Origin: an uncultured cyanobacterium
Lineage (GTDB): Bacteria; Cyanobacteriota; Cyanobacteriia; Cyanobacteriales; Chroococcidiopsidaceae
Assembly (NCBI GenBank): GCA_946221495.1
Contig: CAMIFA010000007.1
Coordinates: 1-57,874, forward strand
Length of the DNA: 57,874 nucleotides
Reading direction: 5' to 3'
This document shows positions 35,288 to 44,019 of this stretch, piece after piece. A program made the position numbers and the translations under genes. How positions within the stretch are numbered: the stretch's first letter is position 1; every line of letters starts with the position of its first letter. Under the pieces are notes generated by a model. That model searched no databases. It was not told where the DNA came from and saw only the letters and a list, made by a program, of their open reading frames with translations.

Positions 35288-36415
35288 TTGAATTACAGCT
35301 ACTTTGCTACAGTTGCGCGGGGACTAGAAGCGATCGCCGCCCAAGAACTAGAAAATTTAGGGGCAAAAGAAGTGCGTCCTGATTTTACAGGAGTGCATTT
35401 TGTTGGCGATCAAGCATTGCTTTATCGCGTAAATCTCTGGGCGAGGACAATATTTAGGGTGCTAGTACCAATAAGAGAATTCTACTGCCCCAACGCAGAA
35501 ATTCTTTATCAAGAAGTGCAGAAAATAGACTGGGATGAATACCTCAAGCCTGACAATACCTTAGCTGTAAACTGTACAGGCGGTAATCAAAAACTCAATC
35601 ATACCCACTTTACGGCTTTACAGGTTAAGAATGCCATTGTCGACCAACAGCGCCTGAAATTAGGTCAAAGGTCTAGCGTTGATGTCCAAAATCCAGATGT
35701 GGAGATCAATGTGCATATTCATCAAGACCGTTGTATTTTAAGTCTAAACAGTTCTGGAACGAGTCTGCATCGGCGTGGTTATCGGCAAGCTATGAGTGCA
35801 GCGCCACTTAAAGAAACTCTCGCCGCCGCCTTACTTGATATAGCTGAGTGGGATGCAAGTATCGCTTTTTTAGATCCTTTATGTGGTTCCGGAACTTTGT
35901 CTTTAGAAGCTGGTTTAAAAGCTTTGAATATTGCACCAGGTTTATTTCGGACAAAATTTAGCTTTGAAAGCTTCCCTAATTTTGATTCTCAGCTATGGCA
36001 GCAGTTACGGGAAGAGGCTCAAAATAGCAGAATACCAGACCTTAAAGCACTTATTTTGGGTAGCGATCGCGATCCTAATGTACTACTCCAGGCGCGGAGC
36101 AATGCTCAACGCTGTAGCATTGAAGATCAAATAAAATTTACTCAAACTGAGTTATCCCAGCTAGAAGCTCCTGCAAATTCTGGGATGATAATTTGTAATC
36201 CTCCCTACGGGGAACGTCTAGGAGAGGCAAAAGAATTGGGTACGCTTTATAAAACTCTTGGTGATGTCTTCAAACAACGCTTCAAAGGATGGACAGCCTT
36301 TGTTTTAACAGGGAATAAGGAATTAGCTAAAAAAGTCGGACTCAAAGCATCTCGCCGTATTCCCGTCTATAACGGTTCCCTGCCTTGCACTTTACTTAAG
36401 TATGAATTGTATTAG
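35288..36415 (+). CDS. THUMP-domain class I SAM-dependent RNA methyltransferase (RlmL/YpsC type)
   Basis: 375 residues. The THUMP RNA-binding part (~1-160) is followed by a Rossmann methyltransferase with FLDPLCGSGTLSLEAGLKA (~194-212), ILGSDRDPNVLLQARSNA and the N-adenine/guanine methylase motif IICNPPYGERLG (~297-308). It is expected to modify 23S rRNA (the G2445-type m2G by analogy with RlmL). The start is TTG at 35288; no ATG precedes the THUMP strand in this frame. Followed by an STRR-like TAGTCATTAGTCATT motif. Confidence 0.88.
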   Translation: MNYSYFATVARGLEAIAAQELENLGAKEVRPDFTGVHFVGDQALLYRVNLWARTIFRVLVPIREFYCPNAEILYQEVQKIDWDEYLKPDNTLAVNCTGGNQKLNHTHFTALQVKNAIVDQQRLKLGQRSSVDVQNPDVEINVHIHQDRCILSLNSSGTSLHRRGYRQAMSAAPLKETLAAALLDIAEWDASIAFLDPLCGSGTLSLEAGLKALNIAPGLFRTKFSFESFPNFDSQLWQQLREEAQNSRIPDLKALILGSDRDPNVLLQARSNAQRCSIEDQIKFTQTELSQLEAPANSGMIICNPPYGERLGEAKELGTLYKTLGDVFKQRFKGWTAFVLTGNKELAKKVGLKASRRIPVYNGSLPCTLLKYELY

Positions 36416-36526
36416 TCATTAGTCATTGTCCTCAGCCCAAGCGTTAACCACACCCGCAAGAAATATGGTTTGCAAGAGTTAGGGGTATGAAGCGATCGCC
36501 TAGTACGAGAAGAATGTATCCAATAA

Positions 36527-37009
36527 CTAGTGACTATTAAATATAGCACCACGAATTGTTAAATCTCGGCACTGCTCATTTGTTAACCCAACTCCCATAC
36601 CAAAGTTACATTGATCTACCAAAGCATCTAACCAAATAGTTTCATTAAGTGTTGCACCTTGAAGATCGGAATTTCTTAAATCTGCTTTGCTAAAATTAGC
36701 AAATATCAAATCTGCGTTTACTAAACTGCTGCTGCTTAAATTTGCTTTTGATAAATCGCCACGAATAAAGTTTACACCATCTAAATGCAAGCCGGATAGT
36801 TCTGCTCCTTGAAGATTAGGAAATTTAGCAGAACTTGGATTTCTAAAAAACCGCATTACACAAGTTACATTTGCTTCAGTTAAAGGCATCTGAGTTAAAA
36901 ACTCAGCATAACGAGCGATACCAATTTGCTTAAGCATCTGTAAACGTTGCTCATAACTTTGTTTTAAAAAATGAGTACAGGTATAATAAAGGTCTTTTGA
37001 TGACAGCAT
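36527..37009 (-). CDS. Pentapeptide repeat protein
   Basis: 160 residues. The N-terminal ~60 residues are helical; from ~67 on the A(D/N)LxxA-type quintets are plain (LQGAELSGLHLDGVNF, LSKANLSSSSLVNADL, FSKADLRNSDLQGATL). These form a right-handed quadrilateral beta-helix. The family is abundant in cyanobacteria; the partner is unknown. It lies downstream of the secretion-associated glycosyltransferase gene on the same strand, with ~80 bp between them, so co-transcription is possible. Confidence 0.88.
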   Translation of the reverse strand: MLSSKDLYYTCTHFLKQSYEQRLQMLKQIGIARYAEFLTQMPLTEANVTCVMRFFRNPSSAKFPNLQGAELSGLHLDGVNFIRGDLSKANLSSSSLVNADLIFANFSKADLRNSDLQGATLNETIWLDALVDQCNFGMGVGLTNEQCRDLTIRGAIFNSH

Positions 37010-37089
37010 AATTATTAAAATATAGCTTTAATAGTTATGTACATTCTTAATTCTTGGTTTAAGGTAAATTAAGATGACATTACTTATTT

Positions 37090-38304
37090 TTATTTTGAAC
37101 TATTAGCAATATTTTTAATTATTTGAATATGTTGGGGTAATAAATCAGTTAAATCATAACGCTCTAGCACTGTTTTACGAGCCTGGAAACGAATTTCTGC
37201 TAGGCGAGTTGGATGATCTAGCACTTCATCAATGCGATCGGCAATTTTTTGAGGCGAAAAGAAATCAACTAATAAGCCATTTTCGCCATCTTTAATAATT
37301 TCAGTTACAGGCGCAGTGTCAGAACCAACTACTAAGCAGCCAGTAGACATTGCTTCGATCATTGACCAAGAAAGTACAAATGGTCTTGTTAAATAAACGT
37401 GGACAGATGATGCTTGAATAACTTGCAGATACTGCCCGTAAGGTAAAGATCCAGTAAAGTGAACTCGTGTTAAATCGAGCGGTACTTTTTTGAGCATGAA
37501 ATCTTTGTAGCTGCTACCATCGGGTAAAGATTTGCCGTAGCAAACTCGGTCATCCCCAACAATAACTACATGGCAATTTGGTCGACGTTCTTGGACATAA
37601 GCGATCGCCTCAATAAACTGTGGAAAACCCCGATAAGGTTCCATTCCCCGCGCCACATAAGTTACCAACTCATCAACATGGGATAAATCTAAATTTGGTA
37701 GTACCAACTTTGCGCCTGGGTTTGGCTTAAAGTAGTTTGTATCAACTCCATCATGCAAAACAGAGATTTTGCTCTGAAATTCTTGGGGAAACTGCGTTCT
37801 TTGCCAATAAGTCGGAGATAAACCGCGATCGCACGTATACAAGTCAATTAGTATTGGGGCATTTTTAGTTCTAATCCGCGCCATATCATCAACATTTAAA
37901 GGTTCTGCTGGGTCAAAATCTGCATCTGAGCCGCGAGCATGATAAAACCATTCAAAGTAGCAAATTAGCGGTGTATCTGGAAACGCCTCTTTAACAAACA
38001 ACGTCGGCCCCCAACCAGAATGACCACAAATTATATCTGGTACAAAGCCTTGTGCTTTTAATTTATCAAGCAGCTTGAATACCGCTTGTCCTTGCAGCAC
38101 AGCACTTTCCAACGGTTTAACATAATGATGAGTTGACGCATGGGGATTACGGCTAGGTTCATAAATAGCTTTAAAAATACCAGGTAAGCTTGTGTCTTTA
38201 TTTTTAGTACCAAATACAACCTGATTATTCTTATCTTTAGCAAGCGCTGTTGCTACATGGCGGTACTGCGCCGGAAAATTGGAGTGAAGAAATAAGACTC
38301 GCAT
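37090..38304 (-). CDS. Glycosyltransferase, group 1 (GT4-like), linked to the type I secretion locus
   Basis: 404 residues. GT-B fold: N-terminal MRVLFLHSNFPAQYRHVATA, C-terminal donor-binding part with VARGMEPYRGFPQFIEAIAY, VHFTGSLPYGQYLQVIQASS and the EX7E-type segment SWSMIEAMSTGCLVVGSDTA. It transfers a sugar from a nucleotide donor; the acceptor is unknown. It is transcribed after the HlyD gene (171 bp apart, with a hairpin between). One idea is that it modifies an exported RTX protein or an envelope polysaccharide; this is inference from position only. Confidence 0.9.
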   Translation of the reverse strand: MRVLFLHSNFPAQYRHVATALAKDKNNQVVFGTKNKDTSLPGIFKAIYEPSRNPHASTHHYVKPLESAVLQGQAVFKLLDKLKAQGFVPDIICGHSGWGPTLFVKEAFPDTPLICYFEWFYHARGSDADFDPAEPLNVDDMARIRTKNAPILIDLYTCDRGLSPTYWQRTQFPQEFQSKISVLHDGVDTNYFKPNPGAKLVLPNLDLSHVDELVTYVARGMEPYRGFPQFIEAIAYVQERRPNCHVVIVGDDRVCYGKSLPDGSSYKDFMLKKVPLDLTRVHFTGSLPYGQYLQVIQASSVHVYLTRPFVLSWSMIEAMSTGCLVVGSDTAPVTEIIKDGENGLLVDFFSPQKIADRIDEVLDHPTRLAEIRFQARKTVLERYDLTDLLPQHIQIIKNIANSSK

Positions 38305-38394
38305 TGAGTTAAAAACTTGATAACTCTATTATTTATGAAAGGTATATTAAAGCTTAAAGAAATAGCACTTCTAATTCATGAACTCTGATGCTTC

Positions 38395-38467
38395 TATTTC
38401 TTTTCTTTTACTTTCTTTCCTTTGCGTCCTCGGCGACTTGGCGGTTCGTTAAGGTGGGCATTACCCA
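38395..38467. repeat. MITE-core fragment and GGTGGGCATTACCCACC hairpin
   Basis: TTTGCGTCCTCGGCGACTTG and GGCGGTTCGTTAA resemble the interior of the MITE families at 11969, 15786 and 48859, without their ends. Next to it GGTGGG (38451-38456) pairs with CCCACC (38462-38467) around 5 bases. Lying 9 bp past the hlyD stop on the minus strand, the hairpin may act as its terminator. Confidence 0.55.
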
Positions 38468-38475
38468 CCCTATAA

Positions 38476-39915
38476 TTATCTAACTGTTTGCAAACTCTTA
38501 ACCTTCTTATCAAACATATCCAGAAAAATGCTCATAACAGTCCGCTTTCGCACCTTTATACTGGCATTAACACTCATTCCAGATTGCAATGGTAGCCGTT
38601 TACCATTACTAATTAATGCCTGACGATCCAATTGAATCTTAGCTGGAAAAGCATAGTAAGGGCGTTCCTGAGTAGGAGCTAAAACATCAGAACCAATTGA
38701 TACTAATTCCCCCTTAACACTACCAAATTCACTTTCTGGGAAAGATTCAATCTTGACATCTGTTTCCATCCCCTGCTGCACAAATCCAATGTCTCTGTTG
38801 GTGATATATACAGAAGCAACTAAATTATCATTAGGAACAATCTTTAAGATTGGTTCAGTAGAATTAGCAACAAAACCCTGGGAATTAGCTTGCAAATCAA
38901 ACACAATTCCATTAACAGGCGATCGCAATCCTTGATACTGAAGCGCTAACTTCGCTTTACTCAACTGTCCGTCTATTTCAGCGATTTTTTTCTTATTTTC
39001 TAATCTAAATCGACTTAAGTCAACATCTATTTCAGCAATGCGCTTTTGATTTTCAGCAATCTTCGTAAAAATATCTTTTGCTGATAAAGCAATTGTATTT
39101 TGTAGCTGTTCTTTTGCTTGGGAAATTTGCACTAATAAGCGCTGTTGTTCGCCTTCTAAACGCTCTACTTCAGCTTGGCGCGTCAGAACTTCTTGCTGCT
39201 GACGTTGATATTGTAGCTGAGATACTCCGCCTTCTTTTGCTACTGGTGCAATTCTGTCGAGAATTTGTTGATTTAGTCCTACTACCTTTGTTGCAGTTAC
39301 TAATTGTCCTTGTGTTTGACTCAGCTGTTTTTCTAACTCTCTAATTTTTAATTGAGCATCTGTTACCCGTGAGCGATATTCTGCCCTAGCACTTGTTAAC
39401 AGTTCTTGCTGAGTAGCGTCAAATTCCCCGCCGGAGCGATTAATATTTAGCCCATTAACTTGAGCTTGATAAAATTTATTTTCGGCAATTAAAGCTGCTC
39501 TTAAGCGTGTAAGTGAGCCTAAATCTGATCTACCTTCTCCTGGGTTACTGCCATTAACTGCTGTTGTATAAAATTGATTTTCTCTTAGTAAAGACCTTTT
39601 TAAACTGGTTAAAGATTCTAAATCAGCTTCCGGCGCTGTTGGATCAAAAGTTAATAATAATTGATCTTTTTTAACTACCTGTCCATCTTTAACATGAATT
39701 TCACGCACAACGCCCCCAGTTGGAGCTTTAATTTCTTTTACTGAACCCAGAGGTTCTAATTTTCCTGTGGCTGGAACTGCTTGCTCAATTTTAGCGATCG
39801 CCGCCCAAGCTAAACCAGAAGTTGTGACAGCAATCAGTAACCAAACAAATACCCGTGACCAAACTGCTGGTTGCTCTAAAATTACGGGTTGGTCAAATAC
39901 TGTTTCAGATTTCAT
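38476..39915 (-). CDS. HlyD-family membrane fusion protein (type I secretion adaptor)
   Basis: 479 residues. A cytoplasmic N-terminus, one membrane segment (~20-45), then the biotinyl-lipoyl half SVKEIKAPTGGVVREIHVKD (~58-77), a long coiled coil (~85-315, rich in Gln/Glu/Leu), the second lipoyl half LALQYQGLRSPVNGIVFDLQ (~316-335), and a beta-barrel end. It links the inner-membrane ABC exporter to a TolC-type outer-membrane channel; no TolC gene is present in the window. Its start overlaps the exporter stop by 4 bp, so the two are translationally coupled. Confidence 0.93.
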   Translation of the reverse strand: MKSETVFDQPVILEQPAVWSRVFVWLLIAVTTSGLAWAAIAKIEQAVPATGKLEPLGSVKEIKAPTGGVVREIHVKDGQVVKKDQLLLTFDPTAPEADLESLTSLKRSLLRENQFYTTAVNGSNPGEGRSDLGSLTRLRAALIAENKFYQAQVNGLNINRSGGEFDATQQELLTSARAEYRSRVTDAQLKIRELEKQLSQTQGQLVTATKVVGLNQQILDRIAPVAKEGGVSQLQYQRQQQEVLTRQAEVERLEGEQQRLLVQISQAKEQLQNTIALSAKDIFTKIAENQKRIAEIDVDLSRFRLENKKKIAEIDGQLSKAKLALQYQGLRSPVNGIVFDLQANSQGFVANSTEPILKIVPNDNLVASVYITNRDIGFVQQGMETDVKIESFPESEFGSVKGELVSIGSDVLAPTQERPYYAFPAKIQLDRQALISNGKRLPLQSGMSVNASIKVRKRTVMSIFLDMFDKKVKSLQTVR

Positions 39916-42900
39916 AGTTGTGACTCTTGTTGTTGATATAAGCAGTAATAACGCCCTTGGAGCTTCATTAATTCTGTGTGGGTACCCTGCTCGACAATAG
40001 AACCTTGATCCATTACTAAGATTAGATCGGAATTTTTCACAGTGGAAAGACGGTGAGTAATAAAGAATACAGTGCGACCATGAAAAGCTTCATCTAAGTT
40101 ATTACACACCTGGCGTTCCGAGTTGTAGTCTAGGGCGCTGGTTGCTTCGTCTAAAATCAGCAATTTAGGATTCTGTAAGACGGTACGCGCGATCGCAATT
40201 CGCTGGCGCTGTCCCCCTGATAATGAAGAACCGCGCTCTCCGACTACAGTGTTATAACCATTCGGCAGAGACATAATAAACTCATGTGCTACGGCAATTT
40301 TTGCCGCTTCGATAATTTCCTCAGAACTAGCATCAGGATTAGTTAAAGCAATATTTTCTTGAACTGTGCCATTAAATAGTAGTGTGTCTTGCAAAACTAC
40401 ACCAATTTGCCGACGCAGTGAATACAGTTCTACCTTACTAATGTCATAATCATCAATTTGAATCCGCCCTGTTTTCGGCTCATAAAGCCGTTGTAGTAAT
40501 TTCGCTAACGTGCTTTTACCAGAACCACTTTGCCCAACAATACCAACAAATGCACCAGCAGGAATTTCCAAATTAATATTAACTAACTGTAAAGGTCCAT
40601 TGGAGTTAAAACTAAACGAAAGCTCCTCATATTTGACCTTGCCTTTAATTTCTGGCATTGGAATATTATCCCGATTGGCTTCATCAACTTCTTGGGGTGC
40701 ATCCAAAACATCGCCAAGTCGTTCAATTGATAAAGCTGTTTCTTGGAAGTTCTGCCACAGTTGAATCAATCGTAAAAGTGGGCTTGTTACGTAACCAGCA
40801 ATAATTCGGAAAGCAATTAACTGTCCTAACGTTAATTCATTTGCTAAGACTAAATGTGCGCCCACCCATAACAGTAATAGTCCAGAAAATTTATTTAAAA
40901 AGCCGCTAATTGAACTAGCAGTGCTAAATGTGAGGACGTTCTGGAAACCATCATTAATATATTTGGCGTACCTTTCTTGCCACTTCCAGCGTGATTTTAG
41001 CTCAATGTTTTGCGCTTTAACTGTTTGAATCCCAGAAAGAACTTCAACTAAATAAGATTGGGTATCGGCATAGCGTTCAGCTTTCTTTTGTAATTGCCGC
41101 CGCACTATCGGAGATACAAAAATAGTTAATACAGCAAACAAAGGGATTGTTGCTAGAGCCACAAGTGTTAATAGCCAGCTATAAAACACCATGACTACAA
41201 TATAAATTACTGAAAACACTGCATCTAAAACTACTGTAAGAGCAGTACCAGTAAGAAACTGGCGGATATTTTCGAGTTCATTAATTCTTCCGGCTAGTTC
41301 CCCAATTCTGCGGTGATCAAAATAATTTAGCGGTAGACGCAGTAAGTGATCGATTACTTCGGAGCCAAGGCTAACATCAATTCTATTCGTAGTATCAACA
41401 AACAAATAAGTCCGTAGACTCGTTAAAAGTGCTTCAAATACTGCTACTCCTAGTAAGAAAATACCTAAAACATCTAAAGTATCAAGGCTGCGTTGTACCA
41501 GTACCTTATCAATAATTACTTGGGTAATAATTGGGTTCGCTAAACCAAAAAGCTGCACAAACAGTGAGGCAACTAATACTTCTATTAAAACTTTGCGGTA
41601 GCGATAAATAGATGGCAAGAACCACCGCAAACTGAACTTTTCTTTAAAGTTATTTAGTGAAGGCTGCAACAGTAATACTTGACCTTCTTTTCCCCAGGCT
41701 TCAGCAAAATCTGTTGGTTTTTTGCGGCGAATACCTTGTTCGGGGATTGCCAGCACTAATTCTTGTTCTGTAATACTGTAAAGTATGGCAAAAGAATCGA
41801 AATAGCGAATTAGCGCGGGAGCTTTGAGGCGGTTAACAGCTGTAGCGGGTACCTGAATTAATTGGGCGCGCATTCCCATCATCTCGGCGATCGCCCCGCA
41901 AGCTTGTAGAGATATAGTTTCTGTTGTTTTTAACTGATTCTGCAACACTTTCCGAATTACATCACGGCGAAATGGCACGCCAAAATGCTGACTCAACATT
42001 TGAAAGCAAGCCATCGGCGCATCAATTGCTCCTCGTCCGCGCACGAAGGGATATTTCGGTCGGGCAGCATAAGGATCTGCAGGCGCGTCTGGTGGACGAT
42101 CTGGTGCGTAGGGAATTTCATCAGTAGGATCAAGAACGCTTCCCGTTGCTTGATGTGGGGAAGAACCGTTACCTGAATCTTGGCTTACTTCCTCTGTAGT
42201 GTGTGTATCCTGAATTAATTCCTGATTTTGAGTTATGGCTTCTAGATTAAGATTTAGACCAAGTAACCGTGCGCCGCGTGTTCCTCCAACTCGTAATTGG
42301 TTATTTAGAGGCACACGACTTCCTACTGGCAAATCTGTAATTGCGCCACTACTTAACAGCCAAACGAGATTTGGATCTAAGTGAGTAATCGCTTTTCCTT
42401 TGGGCAAATTTGCCACAACTGCATCTTGCCAAGCCTGGAGTGCTAATTCTTTCAGGTTGACATTTAAATCGGCGCGGCGTTGCAGTTCACCACTTAGCAG
42501 TTCAAAAACTTCACTCAAAGCACAACCACTGCGAAACGTATCACCAAATAATGGTTCTGCTGCCAACAAATCTAAAAAATCTTCAGCTGCTAAGGTAATG
42601 CAAACAACTTCCGTAGAGGCGATCGCTATTTCACAAGGTATTCCCCGCACTAATCCACAAGCACCAAGAACTTTACCTTGACCAGCTAATTGCAAACTTA
42701 CAGGCATTTCTGTACGCTGGTCATAGCCCAACAATCGCGCTTGCCCCTGGTAAATAATCGCTATATAGGCGGGCATTTTTTCCCGTACTAGGATCGGCTG
42801 ACCAATGCGATAGCGTACCAGCTGGCATTTTGCCGCCATTGCTTGCAAGGCATCTCCTCCCAGTTGGTTAAAGGGGCTAGTTTCAGCCAAAAAATCTTGA

Positions 42901-42929
42901 ATTGGTATCTGCGAAACGCCTTGAGCCAT
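39912..42929 (-). CDS. Type I secretion ABC exporter with cNMP-binding-like and C39-like domains
   Basis: 1005 residues from the ATG at 42929 (a TTG four codons upstream is open). N-terminus: a cyclic-nucleotide-binding-like domain (~15-130), a helical linker, a C39-like domain (~290-430), a transmembrane domain (~450-730) and an ABC domain with Walker A VGQSGSGKSTLAKLL (~793-807), signature LSGGQRQRIAIART, Walker B LLILDEATSALD and H-loop THRLS. In the C39-like domain the position of the catalytic Cys holds Ala (DAPMACFQM at 302-310, versus DCGAAC), and the His position holds Ser (FDSFAILY), so it is probably a non-cleaving chaperone domain as in HlyB. That fits RTX substrates, which use uncleaved C-terminal signals. 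HetC-like architecture. Confidence 0.93.
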   Translation of the reverse strand: MAQGVSQIPIQDFLAETSPFNQLGGDALQAMAAKCQLVRYRIGQPILVREKMPAYIAIIYQGQARLLGYDQRTEMPVSLQLAGQGKVLGACGLVRGIPCEIAIASTEVVCITLAAEDFLDLLAAEPLFGDTFRSGCALSEVFELLSGELQRRADLNVNLKELALQAWQDAVVANLPKGKAITHLDPNLVWLLSSGAITDLPVGSRVPLNNQLRVGGTRGARLLGLNLNLEAITQNQELIQDTHTTEEVSQDSGNGSSPHQATGSVLDPTDEIPYAPDRPPDAPADPYAARPKYPFVRGRGAIDAPMACFQMLSQHFGVPFRRDVIRKVLQNQLKTTETISLQACGAIAEMMGMRAQLIQVPATAVNRLKAPALIRYFDSFAILYSITEQELVLAIPEQGIRRKKPTDFAEAWGKEGQVLLLQPSLNNFKEKFSLRWFLPSIYRYRKVLIEVLVASLFVQLFGLANPIITQVIIDKVLVQRSLDTLDVLGIFLLGVAVFEALLTSLRTYLFVDTTNRIDVSLGSEVIDHLLRLPLNYFDHRRIGELAGRINELENIRQFLTGTALTVVLDAVFSVIYIVVMVFYSWLLTLVALATIPLFAVLTIFVSPIVRRQLQKKAERYADTQSYLVEVLSGIQTVKAQNIELKSRWKWQERYAKYINDGFQNVLTFSTASSISGFLNKFSGLLLLWVGAHLVLANELTLGQLIAFRIIAGYVTSPLLRLIQLWQNFQETALSIERLGDVLDAPQEVDEANRDNIPMPEIKGKVKYEELSFSFNSNGPLQLVNINLEIPAGAFVGIVGQSGSGKSTLAKLLQRLYEPKTGRIQIDDYDISKVELYSLRRQIGVVLQDTLLFNGTVQENIALTNPDASSEEIIEAAKIAVAHEFIMSLPNGYNTVVGERGSSLSGGQRQRIAIARTVLQNPKLLILDEATSALDYNSERQVCNNLDEAFHGRTVFFITHRLSTVKNSDLILVMDQGSIVEQGTHTELMKLQGRYYCLYQQQESQL

Positions 42930-42946
42930 AGGACAGGACAAATAGA

Positions 42947-43666
42947 TTACAACGGGTTAACTTGTTGAATTTGCTCTTGCAGCCAGGTTTCAAACAATTC
43001 GTTCAGCAAGCGCCGTCGCATTGATTGATCTAGCTGTGCAGGTAATAACTTTTCTAAACGGATAATAACAAACCATTCCGCAAGCGGACGCGGCGACCAG
43101 AGTTGTCCGGGTTTGCTGACAGACAATAATTTACTAATAGCTGGATGCGGCTGACTAAGTGGTACTGGTCCTAATAAACCATCTGTTTGAGCTTCTGATC
43201 CTTGAGAATATTCACGGGCTAAGTGAGCAAAAGATTGTTCTCCTTCTTGAATCCGAAAATAGATTTCTTGAGCTAGTCCCATATCCTTAGTGCGAATCAG
43301 GGAATAAACTACTTGGTCTAAGGTAGTTTTGCGACTCATAAAATAAGTATCTACTTTCCGTCCCCAAGTGGCAATTTTAAATTTTTCTAACAGCACTGGG
43401 CGTACTGCTAAGTCTTCCATTTGTGCTAGCGTCATTTTCTGCTTTTGCAGCCAAGCTTCCTGTGCTTGTGGCGTAGGAATTTGCTGCTGTTGGCAAAACT
43501 CTTGTATAGCTGTTTGGCGTTCCTCGTCTGTGCAGGTTATATCTGCGATCGCAGAATCGATAATGAGATTTCGCAGAAATTGAGGCATTAATTGATAACG
43601 ACTCAACAACGGCAATATCTGATCAGCCTGAATTACTTTGTTCCCAATCTGCAAAATTTGTGTCAT
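42947..43666 (-). CDS. Parvulin-type (PpiC/SurA-like) peptidylprolyl isomerase
   Basis: 239 residues, with no evident signal peptide. The N-terminal ~100 residues form a SurA-N-like helical domain (LPLLSRYQLMPQFLRNLIID). A parvulin domain follows (~120-215): SFAHLAREYSQGSEAQTDGL, LGPVPLSQPHPAISKLL and VIIRLEKLLPAQL. It is expected to be a proline isomerase/chaperone. It lies 17 bp upstream of the exporter gene on the same strand and is surely in the same operon, so it may keep RTX proteins or the exporter in a competent state. Such isomerase-exporter-HlyD cassettes recur in cyanobacteria. Confidence 0.9.
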   Translation of the reverse strand: MTQILQIGNKVIQADQILPLLSRYQLMPQFLRNLIIDSAIADITCTDEERQTAIQEFCQQQQIPTPQAQEAWLQKQKMTLAQMEDLAVRPVLLEKFKIATWGRKVDTYFMSRKTTLDQVVYSLIRTKDMGLAQEIYFRIQEGEQSFAHLAREYSQGSEAQTDGLLGPVPLSQPHPAISKLLSVSKPGQLWSPRPLAEWFVIIRLEKLLPAQLDQSMRRRLLNELFETWLQEQIQQVNPL

Positions 43667-43869
43667 AACAGAATTTTGCCATTCTTTCTTTTAAAAGAAC
43701 TTAACGATTCTTTATCTAGCAATATTTATAACTATGCTGCCATAGTTAAACAATAAGTTTTTGCACTTCAAGCTCTACTTACTCTACAGTCTGCTTCAGC
43801 TACTTTTCGGATAGTGCATATTAAGTTTTCTACCTTTAAGTAAAAGCTATGTAACTTTGAGATTTAGTA

Positions 43870-43896
43870 TGGGGCAACCTTGGTTAGACTACCCCA
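43870..43896 (-). terminator. Shared RTX 3' hairpin (copy after RTX1)
   Basis: TGGGG (43870-43874) pairs with CCCCA (43892-43896), enclosing CAACCTTGGTTAGACTA. It lies 124-150 bp past the RTX1 stop. Near-identical elements follow the other two RTX genes (46381-46405 and 49028-49055). The rest of the 353-bp spacer shows nothing else. Confidence 0.65.
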
Positions 43897-44019
43897 ACAT
43901 TACCAACCTCTCAGAGGAAGTATTTAAGAAGTGGAGCAGTCCAACAAACACTGTCCGCCCCCAGTGTTTCTCAAAATAGGGACGAGGAGGGCTAACCCAC
44001 TTTTAAGATATCCGCTACC

